From assembly GCA_030263555.1 (NCBI GenBank), contig SZPE01000002.1:75338-139337 (forward strand): DNA of 64,000 nucleotides. The letters run 5' to 3'. This DNA is from CFX2 sp014338005. GTDB taxonomy: Bacteria; Chloroflexota; Anaerolineae; Aggregatilineales; Phototrophicaceae. Under the pieces are notes generated by a model. That model was given only the letters and a program-made list of their open reading frames with translations, was not told the DNA's origin and did not search any database. Below, piece after piece: positions 45,316 through 54,041 of the stretch. The stretch's first letter is position 1, and each line of letters begins with the position of its first letter. The position numbers were made by a program, and so were the translations under genes.

Positions 45316-45352
45316 CAGCCGTCTGTCAGCCCTCTGGCAGGCGGCTGTTTTT
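45316..45352 (+). terminator. Rho-independent terminator
   Basis: CAGCCG (45316-45321) pairs with CGGCTG (45342-45347), with a further inner stem around CTGTCAG/CTGGCAG, followed by TTTTT. It ends the RNase HI-625 aa operon. Confidence 0.75.
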
Positions 45353-45376
45353 GATTCTTAGGAAAGGAACTTTCTC

Positions 45377-45820
45377 ATGGCACGAGCTGAGAGCAAAATG
45401 GTCATGGGCTATCTGCCGATTGAACCGCACCATCATACTGCCATCCTGTCGCTGGTCATGCCTGCCACGCCAGCGGTGAAACTACTTGACCCCTTCGCCG
45501 GAGACGGGCTGTTTCTGGATGTGGCAGCGCAGGCGTGGAACGTCACACCGTATGCCAATGAACTGGACGGCGAACGCGCGGAGAAGTGTATCGAGCGCTT
45601 CGGACCAAAACAGGCAGTCCGCTGCGATGTCGAGCGCCTGCTGGCATCCAACAACGCCTTTGGCGCGGCGTGGCTGAACCCGCCGTATGACCACAGCAAA
45701 GTCGAAAAAGGCAATAAGCGGATTGAGTTCGTTTATCTGCGGCACAGTTGGAAGTGGCTGCAAGATGGCGCTCTGGTGTTGTGGTGCATCTATTCCCAAC
45801 ATATCACGGAAGAGAGGTAG
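45377..45820 (+). pseudogene. DUF6094-type methyltransferase, 3' part lost at an insertion
   Basis: 147 residues. The start (ARAESKMVMGYLPIEPHH) and the motifs LLDPFAGDGLFLDVAA (motif I) and WLNPPYD (motif IV, as in N6-adenine methylases) match the DUF6094 family. Family members continue well past this length; here the frame breaks after the conserved WCIYSQHITEE, with a stop two codons on, exactly where the 3' end of the recombinase gene begins on the other strand (45804). The remainder is expected at the other side of the inserted element, outside this window. Confidence 0.75.
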
Positions 45821-47810
45821 AACTCGTCGCCAAATTAAGAGCTTCCTGCTCCGCCCGGTATTCCTCGGTTTCGTGCCACTTGATGCGGTAGGGATACTTC
45901 TTCTCGCCCTTGTAGTGGGGTGTAAACCGACGATCCGGGGTGAAATGATTCTGGTAGCGACAGGTGATGGTGTGCCAGTTCCAGTGTGGAAATGCCTTGA
46001 GAATCTCCCACTGCGGACGACCTGCATCCACCATCTCACGCAGCCGCTGCAATTCCGCCTGCGTCCAGTGCTGGCGGAAATCACCCCAGCGGAAGATCAG
46101 CGAAGAAGTTGAACCGTCGCGCCAGAAGATGGTTAGTTCGCGCCGCACTTCATCCATCTGCTTCACTTTGGCGTAGGCTGCCAGCGCCTCGAACAATTCC
46201 CGGCGGTTGGCTGCGGGGACATCCTTCCAACGGGCAATAATCTTGTTCAGCACCGGGCGGGCATCCTCCAGCACTTCACGCTGGCGCTTACCCTGCCTCA
46301 ATTCAATCTGTACCGCACGCAGGCGTTCAATCTCACGCTCATTGGCAGCATAACTGGCTTCCAAATTACGCACCATCTCCGGGTGCTGCAAAGTCTTGAG
46401 GTTTTCAAGGATGGCGGTTTTGGCGCGTTCGGCACCACGGATTTCGTTTTCAATCCGGCGCAGTTCGCTGTGACCATCTTCACGGGTGCTGGCTAAGGCT
46501 GCCTGCCAGGCGGTTTCATCAATCGTCGTCGCTTTCAGCCGCTCCAGCAGCAGGGTATCAATACTCAAATCCATCCGACTGGCTTTCACGCTGAAAACCA
46601 CGACTCCGCGTCGATCCCGTAAGGCATACTGATACACCTTGTTATGGCTGTTCCATTGGGTGTGCAGCCGCCGGTGCAGATAATCTGGGACATCATCCGA
46701 GAACACGACCCCACCATAAACAGGTGGCGCTTCCGTTCGGTCTTTGACATCGTGACGGTTGTAGGTGCGGTAGGGTTGATACGCCGGGTTTGGATCACCG
46801 TAAAAATCCAGCCGCGACAGCGCATTGAAGGCGAACATGAACAGGTCTTCATCCACGATGGGTTCGTGGTTATAGAAGCGAGTAATCGCGCCCTGATGCA
46901 CCCAATGCCCCATGTAAACCACGTTGGTCAGCAGTTTGTCGATCCCGGAGAGCGATGGCACAATCCGTCCGGTAAACATCGAACGGTAATCCATCCGCAT
47001 ATCGGTGCGGAAACCTTCGGGGGTCAGTCGTGCGACTTCCTCCGGTTCAGGCAGAAAGGGTCCGTGCTGTTCGACGTATTCCCATGTTTTCTGCATGTTA
47101 CGATTGAAACGCTTGAACAACTCAAAGTAGACCCGGATCGCATCAGCACAGGGCACAAAAGGAATATAGCGGCGGTGGTTTGGGTTGGGGCTGCCGTCGG
47201 GCAGTTTCTGGCGCATGTCCACCATATACCCGGTGATGATGGCACGTCCTGCCCATAATCCCTGCTCATGCAGATAGGCACGGCTCTTATGCAGTCGCCC
47301 TTTGATATGATACTCAAGGAAGTCCGCTGCGTGCTGCGCTTCTTCGCGGAAAATCTTCATGTGGTAAGCACCCATCATCGGGTGATTGAAGTCATACACC
47401 ATCCGGGGAGTCATCACCCGCACGTTGTTGCGCTTACAGGCATCAATGAACAGGTTGGTCTGGATTTGGGTCACGTCGCGGAAGAACCGATCCACTTCCT
47501 GCGCCGCGACCAGGCTGATCTCGCCACTCTCGATGAGTGCCAGCAGCCGTACCATGCCTTTGCGGTCTGCCAGTTTGGTCGTTCCACTCACGCCAGCATC
47601 CATGTCAATCATCTCGATGCTGTCCCGCGCCCAGCCCTGACGGACGAGATGTTCAAACATATCGACGGTTTGCAGCGTCGTATTGATATTGCCGATCTGC
47701 GCGTCGGTGGATTGGCGGTAGTAAATAGCGCAGGGACGATCCACCGGCAGCGGTTCAAACCGATACGGATCAACCAGGGTCTGTTCGGGGCGCTTGTATT
47801 TGGTTGCCAA
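45804..47810 (-). CDS. Large serine recombinase
   Basis: 668 residues from a TTG at 47810 with GGAGA seven bases upstream; the upstream ATG at 47870 lies in the leader hairpin. The catalytic Ser is in CAIYYRQSTDAQIGN near residue 25, with the resolvase fold signatures MIDMDAGVSGTTKLADRKG and VAAQEVDRFFRD. A Recombinase domain follows (GYMVDMRQ, then a LLTNVVYMGHW block near 310), then a coiled coil (about 450-510). This class integrates and excises elements at short att sites without high homology. Its stop overlaps the end of the broken DUF6094 gene, so the att junction is there. Confidence 0.9.
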   Translation of the reverse strand: MATKYKRPEQTLVDPYRFEPLPVDRPCAIYYRQSTDAQIGNINTTLQTVDMFEHLVRQGWARDSIEMIDMDAGVSGTTKLADRKGMVRLLALIESGEISLVAAQEVDRFFRDVTQIQTNLFIDACKRNNVRVMTPRMVYDFNHPMMGAYHMKIFREEAQHAADFLEYHIKGRLHKSRAYLHEQGLWAGRAIITGYMVDMRQKLPDGSPNPNHRRYIPFVPCADAIRVYFELFKRFNRNMQKTWEYVEQHGPFLPEPEEVARLTPEGFRTDMRMDYRSMFTGRIVPSLSGIDKLLTNVVYMGHWVHQGAITRFYNHEPIVDEDLFMFAFNALSRLDFYGDPNPAYQPYRTYNRHDVKDRTEAPPVYGGVVFSDDVPDYLHRRLHTQWNSHNKVYQYALRDRRGVVVFSVKASRMDLSIDTLLLERLKATTIDETAWQAALASTREDGHSELRRIENEIRGAERAKTAILENLKTLQHPEMVRNLEASYAANEREIERLRAVQIELRQGKRQREVLEDARPVLNKIIARWKDVPAANRRELFEALAAYAKVKQMDEVRRELTIFWRDGSTSSLIFRWGDFRQHWTQAELQRLREMVDAGRPQWEILKAFPHWNWHTITCRYQNHFTPDRRFTPHYKGEKKYPYRIKWHETEEYRAEQEALNLATSSTSLP

Positions 47811-47826
47811 TGCTTTTCTCCTTTCC

Positions 47827-47874
47827 AAACAAAACGCCCTGCTCCCGCAAAAGTGATACGGCAAGAGCAAGGCG
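47827..47874 (-). terminator. Hairpin with T-tract before the recombinase gene
   Basis: On the minus strand CGCCTTGCTC and GAGCAGGGCG pair (one mismatch) around 20 bases, followed by TTTTGTTT and then the recombinase ribosome site. It may attenuate recombinase expression from upstream genes. Confidence 0.45.
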
Positions 47875-47892
47875 CATCATGTACAATGCTTC

Positions 47893-48108
47893 CTAGCCCT
47901 GCGACGTGCTAACATCACTCGCGGGGTCAGCCAGATCATCGAGTACCACCTCGGTGGTCTGGCGCAACAACGAATTGCTCTCAGTGTACTCATTTTCGTC
48001 CAGACGCGCAACAATCCTGAGCAGTGAGCGATAAACGCTTTCCAGATTCATGCCCTGCTCGTTATTCAGTTGTGGGGTTGCTTCATGTGAAATGGGTTCA
48101 GCCTTCAA
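47893..48108 (-). CDS. Small acidic protein beside the recombinase
   Basis: 71 residues from a TTG at 48108 that has AAGGAG six bases upstream; the reading overlaps the ribbon-helix-helix gene by 11 bases. Acidic, with a helical MNLESVYRSLLRIVARLDEN stretch. No family recognised. Position between the RHH gene and the recombinase suggests a role in control or as a recombination directionality factor; speculative. Confidence 0.6.
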   Translation of the reverse strand: MKAEPISHEATPQLNNEQGMNLESVYRSLLRIVARLDENEYTESNSLLRQTTEVVLDDLADPASDVSTSQG

Positions 48109-48307
48109 CCCGGTCTCCTTGTTGAGCCTTGCGGTGATACGCCACCGCTTCCAGTATGAAATGCCGCGCCATGTATGAATCGGGCAACTTCAGTTGCTTT
48201 GCCAGTGCCTCGATCTCGGCGCGTTCCCGGTCCGTCAGCCGGATCGCAAAAATTCTTTTACGTGTCACCTGGCGAACCGGTAGAGTAGGGATATTGGGTT
48301 TCTCCAT
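48098..48307 (-). CDS. Ribbon-helix-helix regulator
   Basis: 69 residues. The segment RKRIFAIRLTDRERAEIEAL AKQL (strand, then two helices with a turn before SYMARHFI) is a MetJ/Arc ribbon-helix-helix pattern. GGAGGAG lies eight bases before the ATG. As first gene of the recombinase operon it probably represses that operon. Confidence 0.72.
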   Translation of the reverse strand: MEKPNIPTLPVRQVTRKRIFAIRLTDRERAEIEALAKQLKLPDSYMARHFILEAVAYHRKAQQGDRVEG

Positions 48308-48733
48308 CAGTCGCGCTCCTCCGTTTTACTCATGGTTCCAGCGTAGCACACCGACCCTGTGCGAACCCCGCATTTTTCCAGTTTTGGGTTAGCAATCTTG
48401 CGAAGGTGTCTGAAATATTTCGGCTCTCCGCCAGAATCGAAAAGCTGACTGCCCGGTGTGTGGTATGTCCACGTTTTACCGATGCAATCAGCATATCAAA
48501 GTCAGGTCGTGCGACCCGTGTAAAATTGGCAAATCTGACCGTCAATTTTGGCAAATCGCCCGTTAATTTTACGGGTCTTCCGCACTTTATGTAGAATCCA
48601 GTGCCTTAGGGGCTGAACTAGCTGAAAAGATGCGCTTTTCATTGCTCATTTCAATTTCACCGATGATATAAGCTGCGAAGTTCTACACGTAGAGTAGAAG
48701 AGCCAAAATCTCGCGGTGCAGCGAAATGAGTTG
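48308..48733. other. Spacer between recombinase module and heme operon
   Basis: No convincing gene. Two direct copies of TTGGCAAATC lie at 48526-48535 and 48548-48557 (period 22), next to a CCCGT/ACGGG hairpin at 48559-48575; these could be regulator-binding sites. A GAAAAG/CTTTTC hairpin lies near 48624-48640. Confidence 0.45.
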
Positions 48734-50119
48734 CTAAGTTTCGGGTAAATCGTATTGGGATAGAGTTCCTGTTTGTTCATCTACCCCCACCTGAATTGCA
48801 GTATGTGGAGAAACTGGTTTAATGAATAGGAAACTCATTATCAATAGACCAGTTACTACGATACTTCCTAAAAGAAACGGCGTTGTTGAACCATAATTCT
48901 GAAAAATAAATCCGCCGAGCAGCGGTGCAGCGGCGTTCGCGGCGCTGACAAACGACGCGCTTAAACCCAGTACACTACCATACTCACGCGAATGAACCCG
49001 CTTGGTCATCAGGCTGTTCAATCCAGGGCGAATAAGACCTGCGCCTACTGAAATTGGGATAATGATTATAATTACCCATAATACACCAACAATCCCTGTG
49101 TTAGTATCATCAGGTAATTGAACAGAGATTGTGTCGGTTATTGCACCTGAACCTGGCACCGATTCACTCAGTAATTTGCTCTCCACAACCTCTCGAACAT
49201 AAAATGGGTGTGGTTGCTCAGGTGTAAAGGCGATAAGAAATAGACCAACGGCCAACAATCCCAGCGCTGCATAGACGATTTTGAATTCGCCGTATTTACG
49301 AGACCAATGTCCTATAAAGCGTGCCTGTACCGTGACCAGTGTGATTCCTACGACGACAAAGATCAGCGCATTCCCCTGACCGAGCAGTCCCAACCGACTC
49401 AAGGTGAACAATCCCAGTAAACTCTCAAATCCAAAGAAAACAAGTTGTTGGGCAAACATCAACATCAGTAAGCTGTTGACGCTTGAGTTCCGCAGGATGT
49501 GGAGAGACGGGAAAAACTGCCTTCGGTTGGAGATATGCCGTCTTTCAGGGGGCAGTGTTTCCCGGAAAACGAAGATTGTGAGCAGAATTGAGATCAAGGA
49601 GCATAAAGCAGCGACAAACGCGGGTAGCTGCAGATTATCGGTCAATTCAAGTGTCACTATCGAGATCATTGGGCCAAGAATGAAGCCTAACCCGAACGCT
49701 GCTCCGGTAAGCCCTAAACCCTGGGCGCGGTTGTTTTCGTCCGTAATGTCGCTTAGAGCAGCCTGGGCAGTAGCGATATTTGCCCCAAACAGCCCATCAA
49801 TGATACGAGACAGAATTATCAGAGGAAGTGAGGTTGCAAGCCCCAGCATGATAAAACCCGCACAGGTGGTAATCTGGCTGATAAGCAGCAAGGGTTTTCG
49901 TCCAAAACGATCAGACAGCGCCCCCATGACCGGAAGTCCAATAAGTTGTGCCAGTGGAAAAGCAGCAACCACCAATCCGACTTCTACCGGGGTAGCACCA
50001 TAGGTGGTCGCATACAGATGAAGCAGTGGCAGAATTAAGGACAGTCCCAACACATCAACCAGAACCAGAGCAAAGATGGGTAGAGCTTGCTTGTAATCCA
50101 ACTTGTGTTTAGCTGTCAT
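48734..50119 (-). CDS. MFS transporter at the end of the heme operon
   Basis: 461 residues with about twelve TM segments. It opens LPIFALVLVDVLGLSLILPL and has motif A as GLPVMGALSDRFGRKPLLL and the antiporter-type GAAFGLGFILGP in TM5 (motif C), like tetracycline/multidrug drug:H+ antiporters. A central loop of about 60 residues is larger than usual. It starts 21 bases after hemL on the same strand, so it is probably in the heme operon; export of a tetrapyrrole or a toxic intermediate is possible but unproven. Confidence 0.88.
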   Translation of the reverse strand: MTAKHKLDYKQALPIFALVLVDVLGLSLILPLLHLYATTYGATPVEVGLVVAAFPLAQLIGLPVMGALSDRFGRKPLLLISQITTCAGFIMLGLATSLPLIILSRIIDGLFGANIATAQAALSDITDENNRAQGLGLTGAAFGLGFILGPMISIVTLELTDNLQLPAFVAALCSLISILLTIFVFRETLPPERRHISNRRQFFPSLHILRNSSVNSLLMLMFAQQLVFFGFESLLGLFTLSRLGLLGQGNALIFVVVGITLVTVQARFIGHWSRKYGEFKIVYAALGLLAVGLFLIAFTPEQPHPFYVREVVESKLLSESVPGSGAITDTISVQLPDDTNTGIVGVLWVIIIIIPISVGAGLIRPGLNSLMTKRVHSREYGSVLGLSASFVSAANAAAPLLGGFIFQNYGSTTPFLLGSIVVTGLLIMSFLFIKPVSPHTAIQVGVDEQTGTLSQYDLPET

Positions 50120-50140
50120 GTTCTGTCCAGTGAAAGGCTC

Positions 50141-51445
50141 TCAGTTTGAGGCGAGGAGGCTAAAGATATTGATTGCTGCGGAAAGTGTTGTCTGAACGTC
50201 GTCCGGTGTGTGGGCGCTGCTCATAAAGCCTGCCTCAAACTGGCTTGGCGCAAAGTACATACCCTGCTCAAGCATGGCATGGAAAAAATGAGCATAACGT
50301 TCGGTATGGGCAAATTGTTTCGCGCTTGCGTAGTCAGCAATAGCTGTTTCAGGAGTTTTCAGAAAATAAAACCCGAACATTGTCCCCACACTACCCGCTT
50401 GCAATGGAACACCGGCTGACTCGGCAGCATTGGTCAACCCCTTTACCAACGCTGCTGTCATCTGTTCAATAGTGTTGAATGTATTGCCTGCTAACAAGGC
50501 GCGAAGGGTTGCCAGCCCGGCTGCCATCGCCAACGGATTGCCGGAAAGCGTCCCCGCCTGATACATCGTACCTGCTGGCGCAACATGCTGCATGAGTTCG
50601 CGCTTGCCAGCATATGCGCCAACGGGCAGCCCGCCGCCTATAACCTTGCCCAAACAGGTCAGATCGGGGTCGAGATTCCAGCGCGCCTGTGCGCCGCCGG
50701 GGGCAGCCCGAAAACCAGTCATGACCTCATCAAGGATAAAGACCGCCCCATTTTCCTTACAGAGGTTGTGCAATCCCAGCAGAAAATCCGGCTGTGGCAG
50801 CACGAAGCCCATGTTGGCAGCAATCGGTTCGACAATGACCCCGGCAATTTCGTTGGGATACTGCTTGAACAATCTCCGTACCGTATCGAGGTCATTGTAC
50901 GGGGCTGTGAGTGTATTCGCAGCAGTTGAATTTGGGACACCGGGCGAATCAGGTAAGCCGAGTGTTGCCACACCGCTGCCCGCCTGCGCCAGCAGCATAT
51001 CCGCATGTCCGTGATAACATCCGGCAAATTTGATGATCTTGTCTCGCCCGGTATAAGCACGCGCCAGCCGCAGGGCGCTCATACAGGCTTCCGTCCCGCT
51101 GTTTACGAAGCGGATCATTTCGATGGATGGAACGGTCTGAATCACCAGTTCTGCGAGTTCATTTTCGAGTCGGGTGGGCGCGCCGAAACTCGTGCCGCGT
51201 GCTGCCGTCTCGACAATCGCCTGCACAACTGCCTCATGCGCGTGTCCTAGAATTAACGGTCCCCACGAAAGCACATAATCAATATACTGGTTGCCGTCCG
51301 CATCCCAGATAGTTGCCCCCTGTCCACGATCAATGAAGCGCGGCGTTCCCCCAACACCTCGAAAAGCTCGCACCGGGCTGTTGACCCCACCGGGGATAAG
51401 CTGCTGCGCGGCTCGAAATAAAGTTTCGGATTGGCTGGTTTTCAT
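50141..51445 (-). CDS. hemL: Glutamate-1-semialdehyde 2,1-aminomutase
   Basis: 434 residues. The PLP Lys is in CLGKVIGGGLPVGAY near residue 270, and the family blocks PGGVNSPVRAF, DYVLSWGPLILGHAH and FVNSGTEACMSALRLAR are in place. It converts glutamate 1-semialdehyde to 5-aminolevulinate, the second step of the C5 route that starts with HemA. The start overlaps the cgoX stop by ATGA. Confidence 0.96.
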   Translation of the reverse strand: MKTSQSETLFRAAQQLIPGGVNSPVRAFRGVGGTPRFIDRGQGATIWDADGNQYIDYVLSWGPLILGHAHEAVVQAIVETAARGTSFGAPTRLENELAELVIQTVPSIEMIRFVNSGTEACMSALRLARAYTGRDKIIKFAGCYHGHADMLLAQAGSGVATLGLPDSPGVPNSTAANTLTAPYNDLDTVRRLFKQYPNEIAGVIVEPIAANMGFVLPQPDFLLGLHNLCKENGAVFILDEVMTGFRAAPGGAQARWNLDPDLTCLGKVIGGGLPVGAYAGKRELMQHVAPAGTMYQAGTLSGNPLAMAAGLATLRALLAGNTFNTIEQMTAALVKGLTNAAESAGVPLQAGSVGTMFGFYFLKTPETAIADYASAKQFAHTERYAHFFHAMLEQGMYFAPSQFEAGFMSSAHTPDDVQTTLSAAINIFSLLASN

Positions 51446-52935
51446 TCCTTACCCTCGGCTTCTGCAACCGTTGTCTGCTGAAGTTGCTCCATGATCTTGT
51501 TGACGGTTTGCTGAGACTGATACACACAATCGGGCATTCCAACGCCGCGAAAGGCACTGCCTGTGACGTAAATACCGACTGGCAGCAGCGATTCTATTGC
51601 GGCGATGTGTTCCAAATGGTTGACATCATACTGCGGGTTCGCCCTGTGCCAGCGATAAATCCGGTGGAACAGTGGCGCAGTTTCAATATCTAGAATATTG
51701 TGCAGTTCCTGACGAACCACATCGAGAAGTCGATTATCGTCGAAGTTCATCGTCTCCGGGCTGCGCGAACCACCAAAGAATACACGCAGCAGAACATAGT
51801 CCTCCGGGGCGCGATGATGGAACTTGGTGGATGCAATGGTAATGGCATTGATGGGACGCTTCTCACTTCTGGGTATCACCAGCCCGAAGCCGTGCAGCAG
51901 GCGCTTGATGTCGGCACTGTGGAATGCCATCGAGATTGTGCCAGTGCTGACATAGCGTATGTTGTTCAGTTTGTCGGCTGCATCAGGTGCCAGCGAAAGC
52001 AGCAGATGAGCCGTCGTGTAGGCAGGGGTGGTCAGTAGGACTGCATCAGCGGGCAGGGTATCGCCACTGCTGGTTGTGACACTGTATTTTCCCTCAGTAG
52101 TTCGCTCAATGGCCGAAACCGGCGTATGGAGACGTAAATCGCCCGTGAGCTGCTGCACCAGTGCCTCAACCAGTTCCTGTGTACCACCTTGAAGCGACAT
52201 AAACATGGAAGTCTTTGTATCCGATGAAGATGCGGCCCGCTGGCGACGTGAAGCCAGCATCCCGCGAATCAGGCTGCCATGTTCGCGCTCCAACTGGCGA
52301 AAACGTGGAAAGGTCGCCAAAATACTTTGTTTATCGGCTTCTGCATTGTAGATACCGGACATCAGTGGTTCAGCGATCTTGTCCAGCGCCTCATTTCCTA
52401 GGCGGCGACGCACAAATTCAGCCAATGTCTCATCGGTATCGTCGCGCTTCGCCGGAATGAAGAAATCCAGACCCATCCGTACTTTCCCTAATAGGGAAAT
52501 CAGCGGCGACAGCGCAAAGGGCAAGAACTTTGTCGGCACAATCAGGAGCACACCATCCGGCAGCGCCACTGGTTTGCCCCGGTGGAGGACATAAACCGCC
52601 CTCATCTGGTCGTTTGTCCCCAATAGCCGCTCCGTTAAACCCAATTCACGCGCAAGCTGAAGGGCCCAGGGCTTCTGCGTCAGAAAGGAGTCCGGTCCAG
52701 CTTCGACCACGAAAGGCGTTTCGGCAATGCCCTCCACCTGTTCCGTCAGAATTTTTCCACCCCAGCGATCTGAGGCTTCGAGAACAGTGCAATTGATGTC
52801 CATCCCGCTTGAGCGTGATTGTTGTAAATACCATGCGGCACTCAATCCAGAGATACCCCCACCTACAATGACGACATGCCGCTTAAGCCTTGTTTGCATC
52901 GACAGTTCGTTTTGTCCTGTATAGGCGGCTGTCAT
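51442..52935 (-). CDS. cgoX: Coproporphyrinogen III oxidase, HemY-type
   Basis: 497 residues. An FAD-binding dinucleotide motif VVIVGGGISGLSAAWYLQQS lies near residue 20 and the C-terminal FAD motif GIYVTGSAFRGVGMPDC near 463. This is the oxygen-dependent HemY/HemG-named family; in organisms with ChdC it oxidises coproporphyrinogen III to coproporphyrin III (CgoX). ChdC in the same operon supports that reading. Start and stop overlap hemE and hemL by four bases each. Confidence 0.92.
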   Translation of the reverse strand: MTAAYTGQNELSMQTRLKRHVVIVGGGISGLSAAWYLQQSRSSGMDINCTVLEASDRWGGKILTEQVEGIAETPFVVEAGPDSFLTQKPWALQLARELGLTERLLGTNDQMRAVYVLHRGKPVALPDGVLLIVPTKFLPFALSPLISLLGKVRMGLDFFIPAKRDDTDETLAEFVRRRLGNEALDKIAEPLMSGIYNAEADKQSILATFPRFRQLEREHGSLIRGMLASRRQRAASSSDTKTSMFMSLQGGTQELVEALVQQLTGDLRLHTPVSAIERTTEGKYSVTTSSGDTLPADAVLLTTPAYTTAHLLLSLAPDAADKLNNIRYVSTGTISMAFHSADIKRLLHGFGLVIPRSEKRPINAITIASTKFHHRAPEDYVLLRVFFGGSRSPETMNFDDNRLLDVVRQELHNILDIETAPLFHRIYRWHRANPQYDVNHLEHIAAIESLLPVGIYVTGSAFRGVGMPDCVYQSQQTVNKIMEQLQQTTVAEAEGKE

Positions 52936-54041
52936 AAGTCTGGCCCTGACGCCTGATTCATTCGCTGGCTGTATTCGTGGACAAAATCCACCAACCGCCG
53001 CACATTGTCCACCGGGGTTTCGGGCAAAATGCCATGACCGAGATTAAAGATGTGTCCGGGCTTGCCTTTTACACTGTCCAAAATATGACGAGCGCGAGTC
53101 TGCAACGCTTTCCAATCTGCAAACAACGCTACTGGGTCGAGGTTGCCCTGAACGCTCACGTTAGCGCCGAGGATTTGCCATGCCTGCGCTAAATCAATGC
53201 GCCAGTCTACGCCAATCACATCGCCCCCCGCAGCCTGAATCAGGGGCAGCATACCACTGGTATTCGTCCCAAAATGGATGATAGGAACTCCCGCTTGGCT
53301 GGCAATTTCGATAGTGCGGTGGCTGTAGGGCAGCACGCAGCGTTCATAATCATAGGGGCTGAGTTCGCCCACCCAGCTATCAAACAACTGAAGCGCGTGT
53401 GCGCCTGCTTGTGCCTGCGCCAGCAGATAATGCCCGGCAACATCGCTCAGTTTGGTCATGAGCTTGTGCCACAGTTCAGGCTGGCTCATCATCATGTTTT
53501 TGACTTCGATACGGTTGCGGCTGCTGCCGCCTTCGACGGCGTAACTTGCCAGCGTGAAGGGCGCTCCGCTGAAGCCAATCAGAGGGATACCGCGTGAGTC
53601 CAGTTCGCGGCGTACCAGCCGGATTGCCTCCAGTGTGAAACCGAGTGTTTCCTCCGGGGGCGGAACGCGCAAACGTTCAATATCGTCCGCTGTGCAGATC
53701 GGATTGTAGATGGTCGGTCCTTCGCCCTTGATAAAATCCAGTTCTAATCCCATACCCTCCAATGGGGGAAGTATGTCTGCGAAGATGATCGCGGCATCCA
53801 GATCAAAGGCATTGATTGGCTGAAGGGTTACCTCACAAGCCAGTTCCGGCGTTTTGATGATTTCCAGAATGGTGTATTTCTCGCGCAGGGTGCGGTATTC
53901 GACCATGTAACGCCCTGCCTGACGCATTAACCAGACTGGTGTTGCATCTGTTGGTTGGCGGCGGCAAGCCTGCATAAAGCGGTTACTTTCGAGCAGGTCA
54001 GACGATTTTTTAGAGGGTGTTGTATTTATTTGGTTATCCAC
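52932..54041 (-). CDS. hemE: Uroporphyrinogen decarboxylase
   Basis: 369 residues. Signature 1 TPVWLMRQAGRYM near residue 35 and signature 2 GFSGAPFTLASYAVEG near 158 are intact, with Asp/Tyr positions of the active site (FADILPP). It decarboxylates uroporphyrinogen III to coproporphyrinogen III. An N-terminal extension of about 25 residues precedes the core. Overlaps hemB by 16 bases and cgoX by four. Confidence 0.96.
   Translation of the reverse strand: MDNQINTTPSKKSSDLLESNRFMQACRRQPTDATPVWLMRQAGRYMVEYRTLREKYTILEIIKTPELACEVTLQPINAFDLDAAIIFADILPPLEGMGLELDFIKGEGPTIYNPICTADDIERLRVPPPEETLGFTLEAIRLVRRELDSRGIPLIGFSGAPFTLASYAVEGGSSRNRIEVKNMMMSQPELWHKLMTKLSDVAGHYLLAQAQAGAHALQLFDSWVGELSPYDYERCVLPYSHRTIEIASQAGVPIIHFGTNTSGMLPLIQAAGGDVIGVDWRIDLAQAWQILGANVSVQGNLDPVALFADWKALQTRARHILDSVKGKPGHIFNLGHGILPETPVDNVRRLVDFVHEYSQRMNQASGPDL

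Larger units (their letters stand above)
34260..45815. mobile_element. Integrated plasmid-like element with parAB and primase-helicase
   Basis: Base composition drops near 34.3 kb and a block of plasmid/ICE-type genes follows: parA, parB, a primase-helicase, iteron-like repeats, a LexA-type regulator, RNase HI fusion, DUF488 and DUF6094 genes, almost all rightward. The right end as seen is the interrupted DUF6094 gene. Boundaries are approximate, since no flanking direct repeats were identified. Confidence 0.55.

Noticed and set aside
48330..48554. 74-codon minus-strand frame between recombinase module and MFS gene
   Set aside because: No ribosome site, no domain, and it covers direct repeats.
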